Of a stretch of DNA of 64,000 bases, positions 1-11,771 are shown piece after piece (position 1 is the first letter of the stretch; every line of letters begins with the position of its first letter). Made by a program: the position numbers and the translations under genes. Origin of the DNA: Homarus americanus (Eukaryota > Arthropoda > Malacostraca > Decapoda > Nephropidae); assembly GCF_018991925.1 (NCBI RefSeq), contig NW_024724368.1, positions 2,057,159 to 2,121,158 of the forward strand, written 5' to 3'. The notes below the pieces were generated by a model, which saw only the letters and a list, made by a program, of their open reading frames with translations, made no database searches and was not told the origin of the DNA.

Positions 1-195
1 TTTTTTAACCAAAACAATGACAATTGTCTGATGTGATTTCAACATAAGAAGGATACTTTTGATCATAAACCAAATCATCTATTCATGCTAATCCAACTTT
101 CTCATTGATGTGATGTGCACCGTCCTATATGCCATAAGTTAGGTAATATAATTTCATATTTAAAATAAACTACCTTATCATTAAAGAAGACTTAC

Positions 196-219
196 TTCAG
201 CAAATTCTATACCAAATGG
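196..219 (-). CDS. Possible 24-base microexon of the REDIC1-like gene
   Basis: Eight codons (PFGIEFAE) lie between an AG at 221-220 and a perfect donor, GTAAGT, starting at 195. The phase (0-0) fits exon 7, and the intron between them would be only 75 bases. The excellent donor is the main argument. The exon is too short to judge by coding content, and further exons would lie outside the window. Confidence 0.3.
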
Positions 220-294
220 CTATTATTAAAAATATCCTTCAAGCTGACAATTTTCATGAACTTAATTAGGATTTAAAATAATTGTTGTACATAC

Positions 295-405
295 ATGATT
301 TTGAATAGATTGGCTGTTTTGTGAGGCTGAAGATAAAAACTGGGAGGTGTGTGGAGTGCCACTTGAAGACCCATCCAGAGGATCATTGTTTGTGTAGTTC
401 ATTAA
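295..405 (-). CDS. Exon 7 of the REDIC1-like gene
   Basis: A 111-base exon in phase 0-0, from acceptor TTTGTCGACAG to donor AATCAT|GTATGT. It encodes LMNYTNNDPLDGSSSGTP and a Ser/Gln-rich tail. Reading through the donor gives a stop after eleven intron codons, so this could also be the last exon. The continuation at 219-196 and beyond is tentative. Confidence 0.5.
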
Positions 406-3400
406 CTGTCGACAAAGCACCAAATAGATACACAACTATGCACTAGATCAATCATTCATATAAAAAAATGCTATACTGTATAAGATTTGCTTACACAGTT
501 ACCCAGTACACTATTTGTTCTAATCCTTAACATTTTAGTAATTCCTGATTTTTTAAATTTATAAAAAATAGTATACAGTAACATTTCACTTTTAGCAACC
601 AACAGCTTCTCTGCATTGTGACAGTTCCTAAGGTTTCACAAAAGTGGGTAGAGTCTAGTGCTAAGCCAATTCTGACCTCTCTGAAATGTTGTGCTGCCAG
701 TTCTGGATTCACTGTTTGTGGCTGCCTACAGTCTTTTTCTAATTCACCCCTGGGGATCACCTCATCAAAAATACTCTTGGAAATGCAATCTGTGAATCAA
801 ATGATCAATCAATGAAACACGAATTCCCACTTTGTAACCAAGGAGACGAGACAAATGACCTGCAACATTCCCACACTTGAGGTCAACATAAAACATGGAT
901 TAGGGAAATCTAGCCATTAATAGGCAATGACTTCTTCAGCTTCTGCAGCACCACACAGAGCTTAATTTACGAAGATGAGGAATGACATAAATACAGTACC
1001 TTATAATTATTCTTCCAACAGTGTACTCCTGATCATTACTGCCTAATGTAGTGAATGAACGTTTGGTTCAAAATTACAAATTACATTGGTTTTTATCACA
1101 TATGGCTCATGTATACTGCTATGAAAACTAAAATAGTAGTGAACTAAACAAGGTTTATTTGTAAACACCAAACTAAAACACTGGTTGACTTAATTAACTG
1201 TGAACAGTCAGCATGGACAGAACGTAAACCTGATCAATAATTTTCTAATCATGAAAAATGTTCAAGCAAAAGTTAATTCCAAATTGAGGAATAAGAGAAA
1301 GGTAAATTATGTACAGTATATTGAAGCTTTTACATACAGTAATATATATTGTACCGGGAAAAAGAAAACTAACCTGCAGCTGATGAAGGAGAATGTCTAC
1401 TGTTTTTTGTGCCATCAGTTAGTCTGGCATCTCTAAGTGTTAAATCTATGATTATGTCCTCAAATTGTTTCATTTTATCCAAAGAGCATTCTATATTCTC
1501 ACTTGTGTTATTAAGGACTTCTTCATCTTGAGCTGCACTTGGCAACAGCTCTCTCTTATTTTCACCTAAATCCACAATTCTTGTTACTACATCTTTTCCT
1601 TTCCTATTTCCTTGGTCCCCAAAACTTAAGTTCCGTCTACTCTCTTTCAGGAAATATGCAGAACAGATTTCATAATTCTTTGTTGTATTTGCTGTTAAAT
1701 TTTTTAATTGTTCTATTTTTTTATTACCTGTACAAGTGCTGTCTCTGCTTGCACCAAGTTCAGTTTCTTTATTATCTTTTTCCAAAATGATAAAATGGTT
1801 ATATTCCTTATGACAGCGTGCATGGTTTTCACATGTAGGAAGTGAACTGTCATTTGTATGTTCCTTGTACAAGTTATCATCAAATGTTTTTTGCTCGTAT
1901 TCAGAAAGATCCCTAACAACATTTTCTGTAATGTCTAAATTAAGCAAAGGTTTCTTGTGGGTCAGATTCACTTCCAGGTCATGAGAAGATTCCATCCATC
2001 TTGTGTGGTGATTATCATCAATAAGTTCCACACTGTTACCTTGCATATTATAGGGATAAAGAACATTACATATGGTTTGTGAGGAATGCATATCATTAGT
2101 CAAAGTGCATGATTTCTCCATGACATTGATAGGTATTGGTGATGAATTATATTCAGTCCTGAAAGCATGACCTTCACAACCTACAGTGTCTGGAGGATAT
2201 TCATGAATACCTGAGGACTGGTGCCCTCTTCTCTCCTTAACATGGCTTTGGGATGATAGCTTATTTCTGTTAATGCAATTTGATAAATTTTCTGCTGTGT
2301 ACAGCTTGGCTTGGAGTTCAGCACATTGTTCCGGGCATTCAGACTTGTCCTTGGTAATGGCAGAACTTTCTAAAGAGTTTCCAGTATACTCATTACACTG
2401 ACAACTTTCATCAATTACACAAACTTGTGAATCACTCTTCACATGCCTTAGCTTTCTGTCATCCTTATGCCATGTTGCCAGGAAATTTATTTCATGCAAA
2501 AACTGGCTATCATATTTAAGTGACTTGTTATTTTGGTCTACTATGGAACCACAATAATTTCTGCTGCCACAGTCAACATTGTGAACTAGCAAATGATCAT
2601 TTGAATGATTTTCAGGTTGCTGAATTTCCTGTGGATACATCTTCTTCAAGGTGATATAAGGAATACTGCCTGTAGATTTGATCAGGTCACATTTTTGTGA
2701 ATCGTCATAGTTCACAAAATCCAGTGACGTATCTGGTATGTGATCAGAGGTTGTATTGCTAAACTGCATTCCTCCCTGACTTCCAAAGTGATCCTCTAGT
2801 GATCTGTCTATTGTAGGATCAGTAGGTGTTTTGGATGAAGATTTACTACTGCAGGGTGTACTGATTAAATCTAAATTCCAAGGAGTACTCAAATTTCTTT
2901 CCAGGTATGGAGTTTTATCTTTTCGCTTTCCAGCAAAACTTAACCCACTTTCAACAATTTCTATTTGACGTGTACGTGTGCTAAGCTTAGGTATTCCTTT
3001 GCCCAAATTTTGCCAAACTTTATGAGAAGGCTCTGGTTGGATTTCATCAGTATCTTTACAAATTACATGTACTTGTCTTTTTCCAAGCTTCTTTTTTCCA
3101 TCTATTTGCACAGAATTTTCAGATCCCACAAAATCATTCTTTGGTTCATTTGTAGTCAGAGTACCAAAGGTTGAGGTATCACTGACAGTCAAAACCTGTG
3201 CTCTAAGTTGATGATAATTTTCCTTCAAGTTGTCAGGTGGGAGTGACATTTCCATTTTGCTATGTGACTGTTCTTGTACATTAGCAGTCTCACTCTCCAG
3301 TTTACCAGAAGGACCAGAGCATGTATTTGGTGGACTCTGGAGGCGAGAACCCAGAAGCAATGTTAGTCGTCTGGTTTCCCACTCACGGTTTTTCACATTT

Positions 3401-6400
3401 TCATTTTTGTCATAAGCTTCTGTAAATTTCTTTTTATGATGCTTATATTTCCCTTGAACATCGTTATATATACCGTCTCTGTTTTTTTTCCCAGTGACGT
3501 TTTTAAGAATTGGTGGCATCTTTTGTTTATCAGCAGTATTGACCACTGTTTTGGCAACTTTCACTAGGGGTTCCTCTGGTAAATTCAATGGTATCCAAAT
3601 ACGTCCCTTGTGTCGCTGTGGGCTTAGTGTAAGTAACTGTCTTAAACGTGGAGCTCCAGCCAAGAGTCTAGGTGTTGCAATTTGACCTAATACTCTCTCT
3701 TTACTTGTACCTTTACCTGATACATGGAGTTTATTTGTTTTTGTATGTTTATTCTGTTCCATTTCTTTCTCCTCTGCATTTCTTCTTCCCTTTTTGTTTA
3801 TCTTGTCTTTCCTTACTACTAATTTCGAACTAGGTCTTTGTGATGCATCGACACATGTATTTTCAGATCCCACTCGAGTCGAATACTGTTGAGAGTCAGC
3901 AAGTATCTCGACACCTTTATTCATTTTATGTCTTGCAGTGTGTTCCTCCTTTTCAGTGATCCTTTTATTCTTTCCTGTTTTGAGAATTTCTTTAGATTGT
4001 CTTTCACTGTCTATGGTATCTAGGCTATCGTTAACTCCATCAAATCTGTAGGTTGCTCCAGTTTTTTTCTTCGGAGGGGGGCAATGTAATCCCTGAGGTC
4101 TGGTTTTAAAGCCATGTTCTTCCTTTGTCTCATCTCTCTTTGTCACTTCATTGTTATGTCCTTTATCTCTACCTCTGTTGTGTGTACTCCCTGTTTTCTC
4201 CTTACAAGTGTATTTTTGTTTGTTGCATTTCTCATGACTGGTATTCTGCCAACTCCCATTTTTTCCTCCTTTGATGTTCTCCTCACTTTTCATTCTGTTT
4301 GGTTTACATCTACTATCGATATTTGATGATGTTTCGTTTTTCTTTTGAATTTCCGTTCTCTTGTTGTCGTGGTGAACTTCGGCTGTTTTCTCCTCTTTTC
4401 CTTTATCTTTCCTGCCTTTCTCTTTTACATTAACCATCTTAAGCTTGTTTGAATCCCTATCATCCTTGGTCCTGTCCAATTGGGAACTTTTCTTATCCTT
4501 CATATATTCATCATCATCTACCTTCCTCTTCTTATACCTGTCTTTCTTATCTCCAAACTTCATTCTATCGCTCTCAGTTGCCATTGTGTCTCTCTCACCT
4601 CCACCCCTATGAACCGACTCCCCCGTAACAGAGGTCCGTTGCCTTTTACTCTCTGAATCTTGCTGTGAGTCCTGAAGTTCTAGCTTGCCTTTAATGCCCT
4701 CCATCTCCAGCTGAAGAATTAGGCACATTAAAAAATTCTGACAGCTAAACCATCTCGGCATTAACCTAAATTTAACTACAGGGTATATCAGGTACAGTAT
4801 GCATCATCAGTATTCACAACCCTTACAGTTCCAAGCCCTTTAATCCAAGACTTTCACATCAAAATTGAAAATAATTAAAACTTATTAAATTATGTACCAC
4901 ACAGTATTAGAGGAACAAACAAAAGTATAAGGAAGAGATTGTATATACAGTATAAGGAACATGTTTACAGTGAATTCCTTACATATACATAAAAGAATAT
5001 TACTACATATACTCTCACAATTAGAAACTGTGGCAGCATGAAGAGAGATAAAAACAATGTCATTGATCTACCTTCAACAAAAACCTTGAGAATGGCCCAT
5101 GTATAGATCCAGGTTTAATCTTGACCCCTCTTGATTTTCTATACACAGTGTTACTCTCTTTATGTTGCTTATCATCCACTTCAGAATTACCATCCTTCCC
5201 TACAAGTTTTACATCCAAGGAGCTGTTTCTTTCTGACACATTACATTGCTATAAAGGAAAACACTTTCTTCAAAAACCAATCTCTGCTCTTAATACCGTA
5301 ACACTAAAATACAATTGTGTTGAATCATTTAAATAGTGTATTTTTTTCCTGAAACCTTAATTCATTGCACTAAACATTATCGATAATGAAATTGCTATAA
5401 AATCTGATGAAACTAGTTAAATCTAGTCGCTTGCCATTAATTGGAAAAGTAGAAGTAGATTATGAAAATAGACAGATTAATAAACATGAATTCCTTGTCA
5501 TGTTCTAAAAATACTAATACAGTACTGCATATATTTATAAAGGCCTTACTCTCCCATGCCCACTGTACTGTATATGAAAATTTTGAAAAAAAAAAGTCAG
5601 AAAGATAGAGAAGCTTAGACAATCTTAACAACAACCTGTAACTGAAAACGAGAAGCATGGTCCGGTATATGAGGAGTTCTGAGCAACAGTGACAAAAGTG
5701 TTAAGTATAAGTTTTCAGAAAGTGTGTACCAAATTTGAAAAAGTGTACTCTGTACCCGTATAGTCATAAAATCATCAATTATTTATCGATATTAATGAAT
5801 TTAGTCTTGCCTTGAAGGTAGGATGTTGTTGTAGAACTAGCTATGGCATAATTTAACAGCAATGTTAAGTGTGGAAAATTACATGACTGATAATAACAAT
5901 AAATAAACACATCCATTATGATACACCATTCACCTTTTCCCAGTTCCACATGTTTCTAATCAGACACACAGCTGCACAATCACTATACAGTAATACAGTA
6001 TGGAGTTTTCAGGACCACAGCAGATTCGTCACTGTTACAAAGAACACCTCATATGAAGCCAAAAGTAAACCATTAATGGAAAGTTCCAGGTCTAAGACTT
6101 TTCCTTTTAATCTGTATGTAAATCGTTGTTCAGTATTCTTTCAATATACAACTCTGGCGTCAAAGAAAAACCAAATAATAAAGTTCATTACCCTATGGAA
6201 TGTGTGAGACGTGGAAGCAGAACCCACTTTAATTCTTTCACAGACCATCTCCTCATTTCGCCATCTTTGAGAACCTGTACATGAAAGGTACAATGTTACA
6301 TAATACAGGTTGACAATCCCTTATTCGAAATCCTTGGGGCCAGAGGCATTTCGGATTTCAGAATTTTTTTGGTTTTCAGAATGGTTAGGTTGGTTTTTTT

Positions 6401-6457
6401 TGTATTAGCCCACCCAGGCACAAGTCATTGACCCACATTGGGGCCTGGGAGGCGAAA

Positions 6458-6542
<85 letters not shown>

Positions 6543-6595
6543 TCATAGGTCGAGGTCGTGTTTCTCACTTTTATCCTTTTTCATTCTTGTATTTC

Positions 6596-6628
<33 letters not shown>

Positions 6629-9404
6629 TTATTAATACAGTATTATTGTTATTATTATTATTAATTTTATTATTATATTTTCTTATTATTATTGTTATTA
6701 TTATTATTTGATTTTGGTGTATTTTTTATTAAAATTTTTATTTACTATGAATAATTATTATTATTATAATTAGTATTACTATTACATTTTTGCCCCCCAG
6801 GCCCCGATGTGGATCAGTGATCTTACAACCTACCTAGAGGAAAGTTGGACAGTTACATATGCCATATGAGATAAAATGACCCAGTTGATCTCAATTCTCT
6901 CCAATTGCCTGAAGAATCTCGGCCTCCCTCTATGCAAAACTTCACCAATACTCTCCATACCCAGGTGTCCTCTTAGCTCTAAATAGGGTTTCCTTTCTTT
7001 CAGTATCACACAGCATATCCACCTCACCTTTCTCATTTCAGCTCGTTCAAGCCTGCATACATAATGTCACCTTCTTTAATCGTCCCATGTTTCACTGCCA
7101 CACAACATAATACTTCCCATCCCAGTTCCATGTGAAGAAAGGCCCTCTTGCTGTCAATATAGGCAAAAGCTCCCTTCATTTTTCCCCACCTTTTTTGACT
7201 CTTGCACTTGAGCTAGCTTCAGCACCACCTCCAGTACCTGTACTAATCATGTCACCCAGACAGCAGAACTCACTAACACACTCAAGGAATGTACAGTATC
7301 CCAATGCTGAGTTTCCCCAGCCTTGCTAAAACCACATGATTACCTGTGTATATAGGACAATAAAAGTCAGCAAAATCCTGCAGTCTACCATTCACCACTG
7401 AAGCTCTTGTGTACCCACCATCCTTACTTACTGCACATTACTGAGTTATTGATAACACCTTTCTTACAGACAGCACATGGCCATTTTCCCTTTCCACCAC
7501 AGACCCATCTTCCACACCACTTATCGATACATCTGTTCTGGCAACATACATTCTCAAGCCCTTTGCTTCTATTGCATCCTTCCACTTCTTTTATTTCTTC
7601 ACTGACTCTTCAGTATTTTCTGCTACCAGAACAAAGTCATCAGCATACAACAATTACCAGGACAGACCAGTCCTAAAGCTCCATGACAGTGCCTTCACCA
7701 ACATAACAAACAGGAGGGGGTTCAAGACAGACCTCTACAGTACAAGAGGCACCATTGTACTAGAAATGCGAAATACTTCTGAAACAATTTTATAATGTAA
7801 GAGAAGCTAACCTATCCTGGGTCGTTGAAGGAAGGGTCTAACTTGATGTTTCTCTGCTGATTCTCTAGAGGATGCAATATTTCCTGGCCTACCACTACTG
7901 CTTCCCTGAGATATCCTGAAAAATTAAGGGTGCCACATACCAACTCACATTGAATCCTATTGAAACGTAATGGATTACAGTAATATAAAATTCAAATGTT
8001 ACATAGAAAATGGTATAACAGAAAAATTTTCTTATGACAAAGAAAAATTTAAGTGTTAATGGCTTTGTTGTACTGTACTGTAGTGTATAGTACTTAGTTA
8101 CAGATACTCCTGAAAGTACATTAGCAGCAATGGCCACTGGGATATTTTATACATGTATGAAGACAACATAGGAAAAGAGATATCATCATGGATGAATTAA
8201 GATGTTAAAATAATGGTGGCTAAACAGCCAAGCTTGTCTTCGTAAGTTCGTCCCCTTGGGGTACTAAGTTTGTAAAGGTCCATGTGATTGCCTCATGATG
8301 CTCTTCCTTCCTGATGTTGTGAAATTTGTCTGTGGCTGTAAGGGTGCTGTAACAGTAGTTTTTATTTTATTTTATTTTTCCAAAATGGACCTATGGTCTC
8401 TAAGCAAAAGTTCCCACACCTGTTTGTCCTGTCCTTCTGCTAAGAAATTCAGATTGGGTACAGTCTGGTTAAGCTGCCTCATTTTGAGTAAGTGAGCTAA
8501 TTCTAATATTCCTCAAGAAAGATCCCAAATGCAATTGAAAACGTGTTACCAAACAACATTTTTTTGGATGTCTGTACTGTATAGCAAGCTGCTTGTTTTG
8601 TTTTGCTTGAAAGGGGAACGGGAGGGAGATCAGGTATGGGGTTTGGCAAATGGCCTAAGCTTCTAGCTGTAGCCACCTATCCAATGTCCTGTAAATCTAA
8701 ACTCCATTGGTCCACTGATATCTGGTGTGAGGCAGTACCACTTATTCTAAAAACTCAACCTACTCATACATACCCAGGCCACAAGGGAAGATATACAGTA
8801 CCCATATTATCTCAATCTTTCTGTTATGTGAGCTATGCCTATACTTTGACAGAGGAACAACTTACCAGCTGCTGCTAGATTATATTATTGACCAACCTAA
8901 CCCACCTAGTCTAACCTGATCTATCTTACTTAATGTAGGATCCTCTTATGTCCAAAAAATAATACAAGGTAGCAGTAACTGGTAACACCTACCATGTTAA
9001 CATTGAATATACGTTCAGAAAAAAAAATACAAAAAGTAATAGGATTTCTGAAATTTCAAATCCTCGTCATTTTACAGCTTTTTCATGATGCAAAAAGCAT
9101 TTATTTTCTATAGGTCAATTCCCTCCAGTTAAGAGTTAAAGTGACACGCTGTTCCGGAGTATTACTCATATTGTGTCTTTAATACATTATGAATTACCCG
9201 CCGTTTGAGAGGCATTTACCCGAGATAGATCATAGAATATTATTCAGTACAATAATTACAAGATAAAATACATTACAGTAAAGCTCATCATAAAAATCTC
9301 TACCGGTTATGGTGTCTGGCAGAGGATGCAAAGTACTGATCCAAGCGGCGGCGTTCTTCCTCTTGCTGGAGGACACGGCGACGAATCCCACCAACCCAGT
9401 TCAT
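295..9404 (-). CDS. Multi-exon gene for a large disordered protein, tentatively REDIC1 (C12orf40)-like
   Basis: I assembled this gene by hand from seven minus-strand exons: 9404-9304, 7915-7812, 6274-6192, 5248-5072, 4710-1374, 789-677 and 405-295. Each has a GT donor and an AG acceptor, and the phases chain (0-2, 2-1, 1-0, 0-0, 0-1, 1-0, 0-0). The joined frame is open for about 1,340 codons and probably runs on beyond the window. The protein starts MNWVGG, followed by an Arg/Glu-rich helix, then a long Lys/Glu/Ser/Asn-rich region with basic clusters that could be nuclear signals. I see no enzymatic domain. From memory, vertebrate REDIC1 (regulator of class I crossover intermediates, meiotic) also starts MNWVGG followed by a basic helix, and is also mostly disordered and fast-evolving. 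The coding call is strong; the family name is inference. The last two exons and the 3' end are less certain. Confidence 0.7.
677..789 (-). CDS. Exon 6 of the REDIC1-like gene
   Basis: After the acceptor TTGATTCACAG, the two bases needed by exon 5's split codon are followed by 37 open codons (DCISKSIFDEVIPRGELEKD...), ending at GAGAG|GTCAGA in phase 0. The donor has C at +3, which is unusual. An alternative donor about 80 bases on (CTAAAA|GTGAAA), also in phase 0, would lengthen the exon. The acceptor and the first half are therefore better supported than the 3' edge. Confidence 0.55.
1374..4710 (-). CDS. Exon 5: giant 3.3-kb exon of the REDIC1-like gene
   Basis: This 1,112-codon open exon is the longest coding stretch in the window. 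The acceptor is CCTAATTCTTCAG, with a branch-like CTAAT. The donor is CTGCAG|GTTAGT in phase 1, and the intron reading hits TAG immediately. The protein is Lys/Asp/Glu-rich at first (clusters such as KKRK and PPKKK), then Ser/Thr/Asn-rich and acidic, with many short candidate motifs (for example GRIWIPLNLPEE, WETRRLTLLLGSR, TPWNLDL). I recognise no folded domain. An internal ATG (4704-4702, MEGIKG) could start a shorter isoform, but the phase-matched upstream exons favour a longer protein. The length and low complexity resemble fast-evolving meiotic or chromatin scaffold proteins. Confidence 0.88.
5072..5248 (-). CDS. Exon 4 of the REDIC1-like gene
   Basis: A strong pyrimidine-rich acceptor (TGTTTTCCTTTATAG) precedes 59 codons in phase 0, ending TTGAAG|GTAGAT. 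The product begins QCNVSERNSSLDVK, is Lys/Asp-rich in the middle and ends GPFSRFLLK. A second possible acceptor 16 bases further in (CAG at 5235-5233) would break the frame with exon 3, so the outer one is chosen. Confidence 0.72.
6192..6274 (-). CDS. Exon 3 of the REDIC1-like gene
   Basis: The acceptor is CATGTACAG and the donor AGG|GTAATG. The 83 bases begin with the two bases that complete the Gly codon split from exon 2, then encode SQRWRNEEMVCERIKVGS and a short Ser/Thr/His tail. The other frames stop early. The donor has T at +5, so it is only moderate. The phase ends at 0, which fits exon 4. Confidence 0.65.
6306..6382 (+). mobile_element. Tigger/pogo-like transposon terminal fragment
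   Basis: The segment begins at a TA dinucleotide followed by CAGGTTGACAATCCCTTATT and continues with alternating TTCGGATTTCAGAATTTTTT-type sequence. That is the look of pogo/Tigger-family termini (CAG start, TA target). The other end is missing, because the sequence runs into the next repeat. Confidence 0.4.
6401..6460 (-). repeat. Dispersed SINE/MITE-like repeat, copy A
   Basis: On the minus strand this reads TTTTCGCCTCCCAGGCCCCA then a TGGGTCAATGACTTG block and GGTGGGCTAATAC. Copies occur in plus orientation at 6783-6826 and 51837-51911. Each copy abuts a long (TTA)n/(TAA)n tract, so the tract appears to be part of, or grown from, the element's end. Confidence 0.55.
6459..6720. repeat. (TAA)n then (TTA)n microsatellites between two inverted repeat copies
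   Basis: An uninterrupted TAA tract (6459-6543) is followed by degenerate TTA/TTAT tracts to about 6720. They sit between copies A and B of the dispersed repeat, which face opposite ways. Confidence 0.85.
6783..6826 (+). repeat. Dispersed SINE/MITE-like repeat, copy B (truncated)
   Basis: Contains GCCCCCCAGGCCCCGATGTG followed by GATCAGTGA, matching copy C at 51837 in the same orientation. The distal part (CCGGGTGGGCTAAT) is missing. Confidence 0.5.
7812..7915 (-). CDS. Exon 2 of the REDIC1-like gene
   Basis: The acceptor is TTTTTCAG with a good pyrimidine tract, and the donor is ATAG|GTTAGC. The 104 bases supply one base to finish the Arg codon begun in exon 1, then 34 codons (ISQGSSSGRPGN... 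QRPRI), then one base of the next codon. Only one frame is open through the exon, and it is the frame required by both neighbours. Confidence 0.7.
9304..9404 (-). CDS. Exon 1 of the REDIC1-like gene (start codon)
   Basis: The ATG at 9404-9402 opens 33 codons reading MNWVGGIRRRV followed by a Gln/Glu/Arg-rich helix and a DQYFASSA segment. The exon ends AACCG|GTAGAG in phase 2, exactly what exon 2 needs. It is too short for ordinary ORF calling. An unusual first residue block (Met-Asn-Trp-Val-Gly-Gly) and a basic-acidic helix argue for real coding sequence. The first CDS base lies about 3.6 kb from the FKBP14 start codon, and the two genes diverge. Confidence 0.72.
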
Positions 9405-11771
9405 GTTTTATATTGAAGACGTTGGAAGTACTAAGTAGGTATGGTGGTCACTGCTGCACACCAATGGTTCCTGTTCAAGTTTATACATAAGTCAAGGATA
9501 ATTGGTTCGTTTGCCGGGAGTTTGTGAAATACAGTACAAATAAAGATATATTTCAGAGTATAGCACTAGATAATTATTACGTGGGCATATTTTCACTCAA
9601 AATAAACTATGATATAGTAAATTCAATAATATAAGTTTACAATACCCATAAATGGATGACAAAACAAAATGCTTAACCCAATAGTGTTTTTAAGATAAAG
9701 CACTTTTATTTCCCAGGTGTCACTTTTATCTGAACTGTTACTTCCAGTCTTTACTTAATACAAGCTGTATTGTGGCCAAATACACGAGGAGACAGTTAAC
9801 GAACCTTTCAAGTCCACGTCGACGATAATTACGTGAGAAGAAAATTCTACAAGTTGTTGGTTTTCTTCCGTCAGGTCTAGTTACGCGCACAACAACTTTC
9901 TTGGACTACCTTTAAATCCTTCATCGACTTACTGTTTACCATTGTGTGTATACCTGCACTCTCTATGTACATAAAAATGAAAGAGAACGATTTTCTGAAC
10001 AGAGATATGTAATCTATCTATTAACATATATTTATTGAAATTATTGTTAACATCATGTGGACAAAATTCACGTTGGATGTCACGGGCCGTGACTCACGGC
10101 AACGTTGGTTGAAAGTTTGCATCTGATTGGTCATTTATAAGCTGGTAATACATGACGCTCTGTGGTTGGTGCATGGCAGACTACCTCATCTGAGTATGTT
10201 AAGAGTGTTGGTGTGTCGGCTACATTATGGACGCCTTTTTTTCTGTTTTTAGGAAGCAGAATGAAGGGCGAGTTGAAAGATAAATCAGCATTTACAGAAG
10301 CTAATTTGTGTACACACAATTACCACTTCAATTACATTCTTCACTACTGGGCAGCCCAACCCGTCGGGCGGACGGTTATTTCTCTTTTTACTGTTGGCAC
10401 GTAATGGCTCTAGATTGCATTATAATACATAGTGTATCTGCAGTTACATCCCCACGTGTATTTCAGGCATATTTTGGTTGATTTTGACCATGTGGTGCTT
10501 GAGGCGAAGGTACGTACAGGAAAAAATGTTTGTGTAGGATGGACGAACATTTGCCGACTGGTGAGCCACGCCACAAGGTAGTTCAGAGGGTTAAGGAAAC
10601 TAAACTAGGCGGATTAAGTTAGGTTAAGCAGGAGACTCACACCTCGAACAAAAAAAATGGGGAACAGTCTTCCAAAATCAACTAGACGTGCATCACAAGA
10701 GATTAGTATTTCAGATCGCAGTTTGAGGCTACGTTGGAAAATTTTTAAATCTTACAACACTGAATGATGACGATCTCGACAGTTGAATTCTTCGAGTGGC
10801 TTTTGGTAATGAATGAAACGCATCCCAGTCACATTTATAACTAACGGACGAGTCAATCCCCACAACTGCGTCTAATGGCACAGCGAGTCAATGACAACCC
10901 TACCAGGTGTTCCAACATGAATTCAATGTATACCAAGTGTTGATGGTCCTCATTTCTTTGATTACACTGTTAATGCCGTCAAATTACCAGGAAATATTAC
11001 AGAAAACAGTGTTTACTAAGAAATCTTCCTAATTTTGAGAACATAATATTGGAACAAGATGGTGCACATCAGAAGAGATGTTAGTGCGATCTTGAACCAA
11101 AATTTTACTACATGAGATTATTCAACGTAGAATATAATTAAAAGGCAGAATCTCCGGCCAGAAACTTAAGTTTTTAAAATCGACATTAAAGAGGGAAAGT
11201 TATGACCTTCATGTGCTATATAATTAACTATATGGACATTTAATGGATTATGCTCTTTTCATTGGTGAGGCGACCTTTCTACATACATACCAAACCAAAT
11301 GTAAACGTGAGTGAAATTTTTTCTGAGTAAATATTATTATTATTAGTAGTAGTGTTCACAACCTCTGGTGGGAAGGGACCAAGTGCAAGATGTTTCTACG
11401 CCAGACTCGCGGAGGTGTTATCTGAACGGAAGCAGCAGCCCGGAAGTTACGTTACAGCCTGGTTGAGATGTTGACTGACCTCTTTGCTTAGGTCTGCATT
11501 GCTCTGCCTCAGGGGAACGGGAGCATCGGCCTCAAAGCCGACAACAGTCGCAGATATTGACTACAGTATGAGGCAAGTCACTGAACGCCGCATAGATCTG
11601 CGGCTCAACTTACTCAACACAGCTAGGGTAGTTACTTATGTACAGGTATTAGGATATTTAATTTTAAGGTGATAAAATGGCGGCGAAAGTTTGGCTATTG
11701 GGAGAGGCTGGAGGCCATGTTGATAAACAGTAGTAGTAGTATAATTACATGTAGCAGTAAGAGGCCGGTCC
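9405..11771. other. Intergenic region between two divergent genes (part 1)
   Basis: No supported gene. It holds the upstream region of the REDIC1-like gene. An ATTGG (inverted CCAAT) with TTTATAAG nearby lies at 10127-10140, next to a GTGACTCACGG segment, which could be promoter-like but faces no gene I can define. Short ORFs here lack splice sites or homology that I can see. Confidence 0.5.

Noticed and set aside
5437..5658. Minus-strand 73-residue hydrophobic ORF
   Set aside because: Lies in an intron of the REDIC1-like gene; not phase-compatible and no splice sites at its ends.
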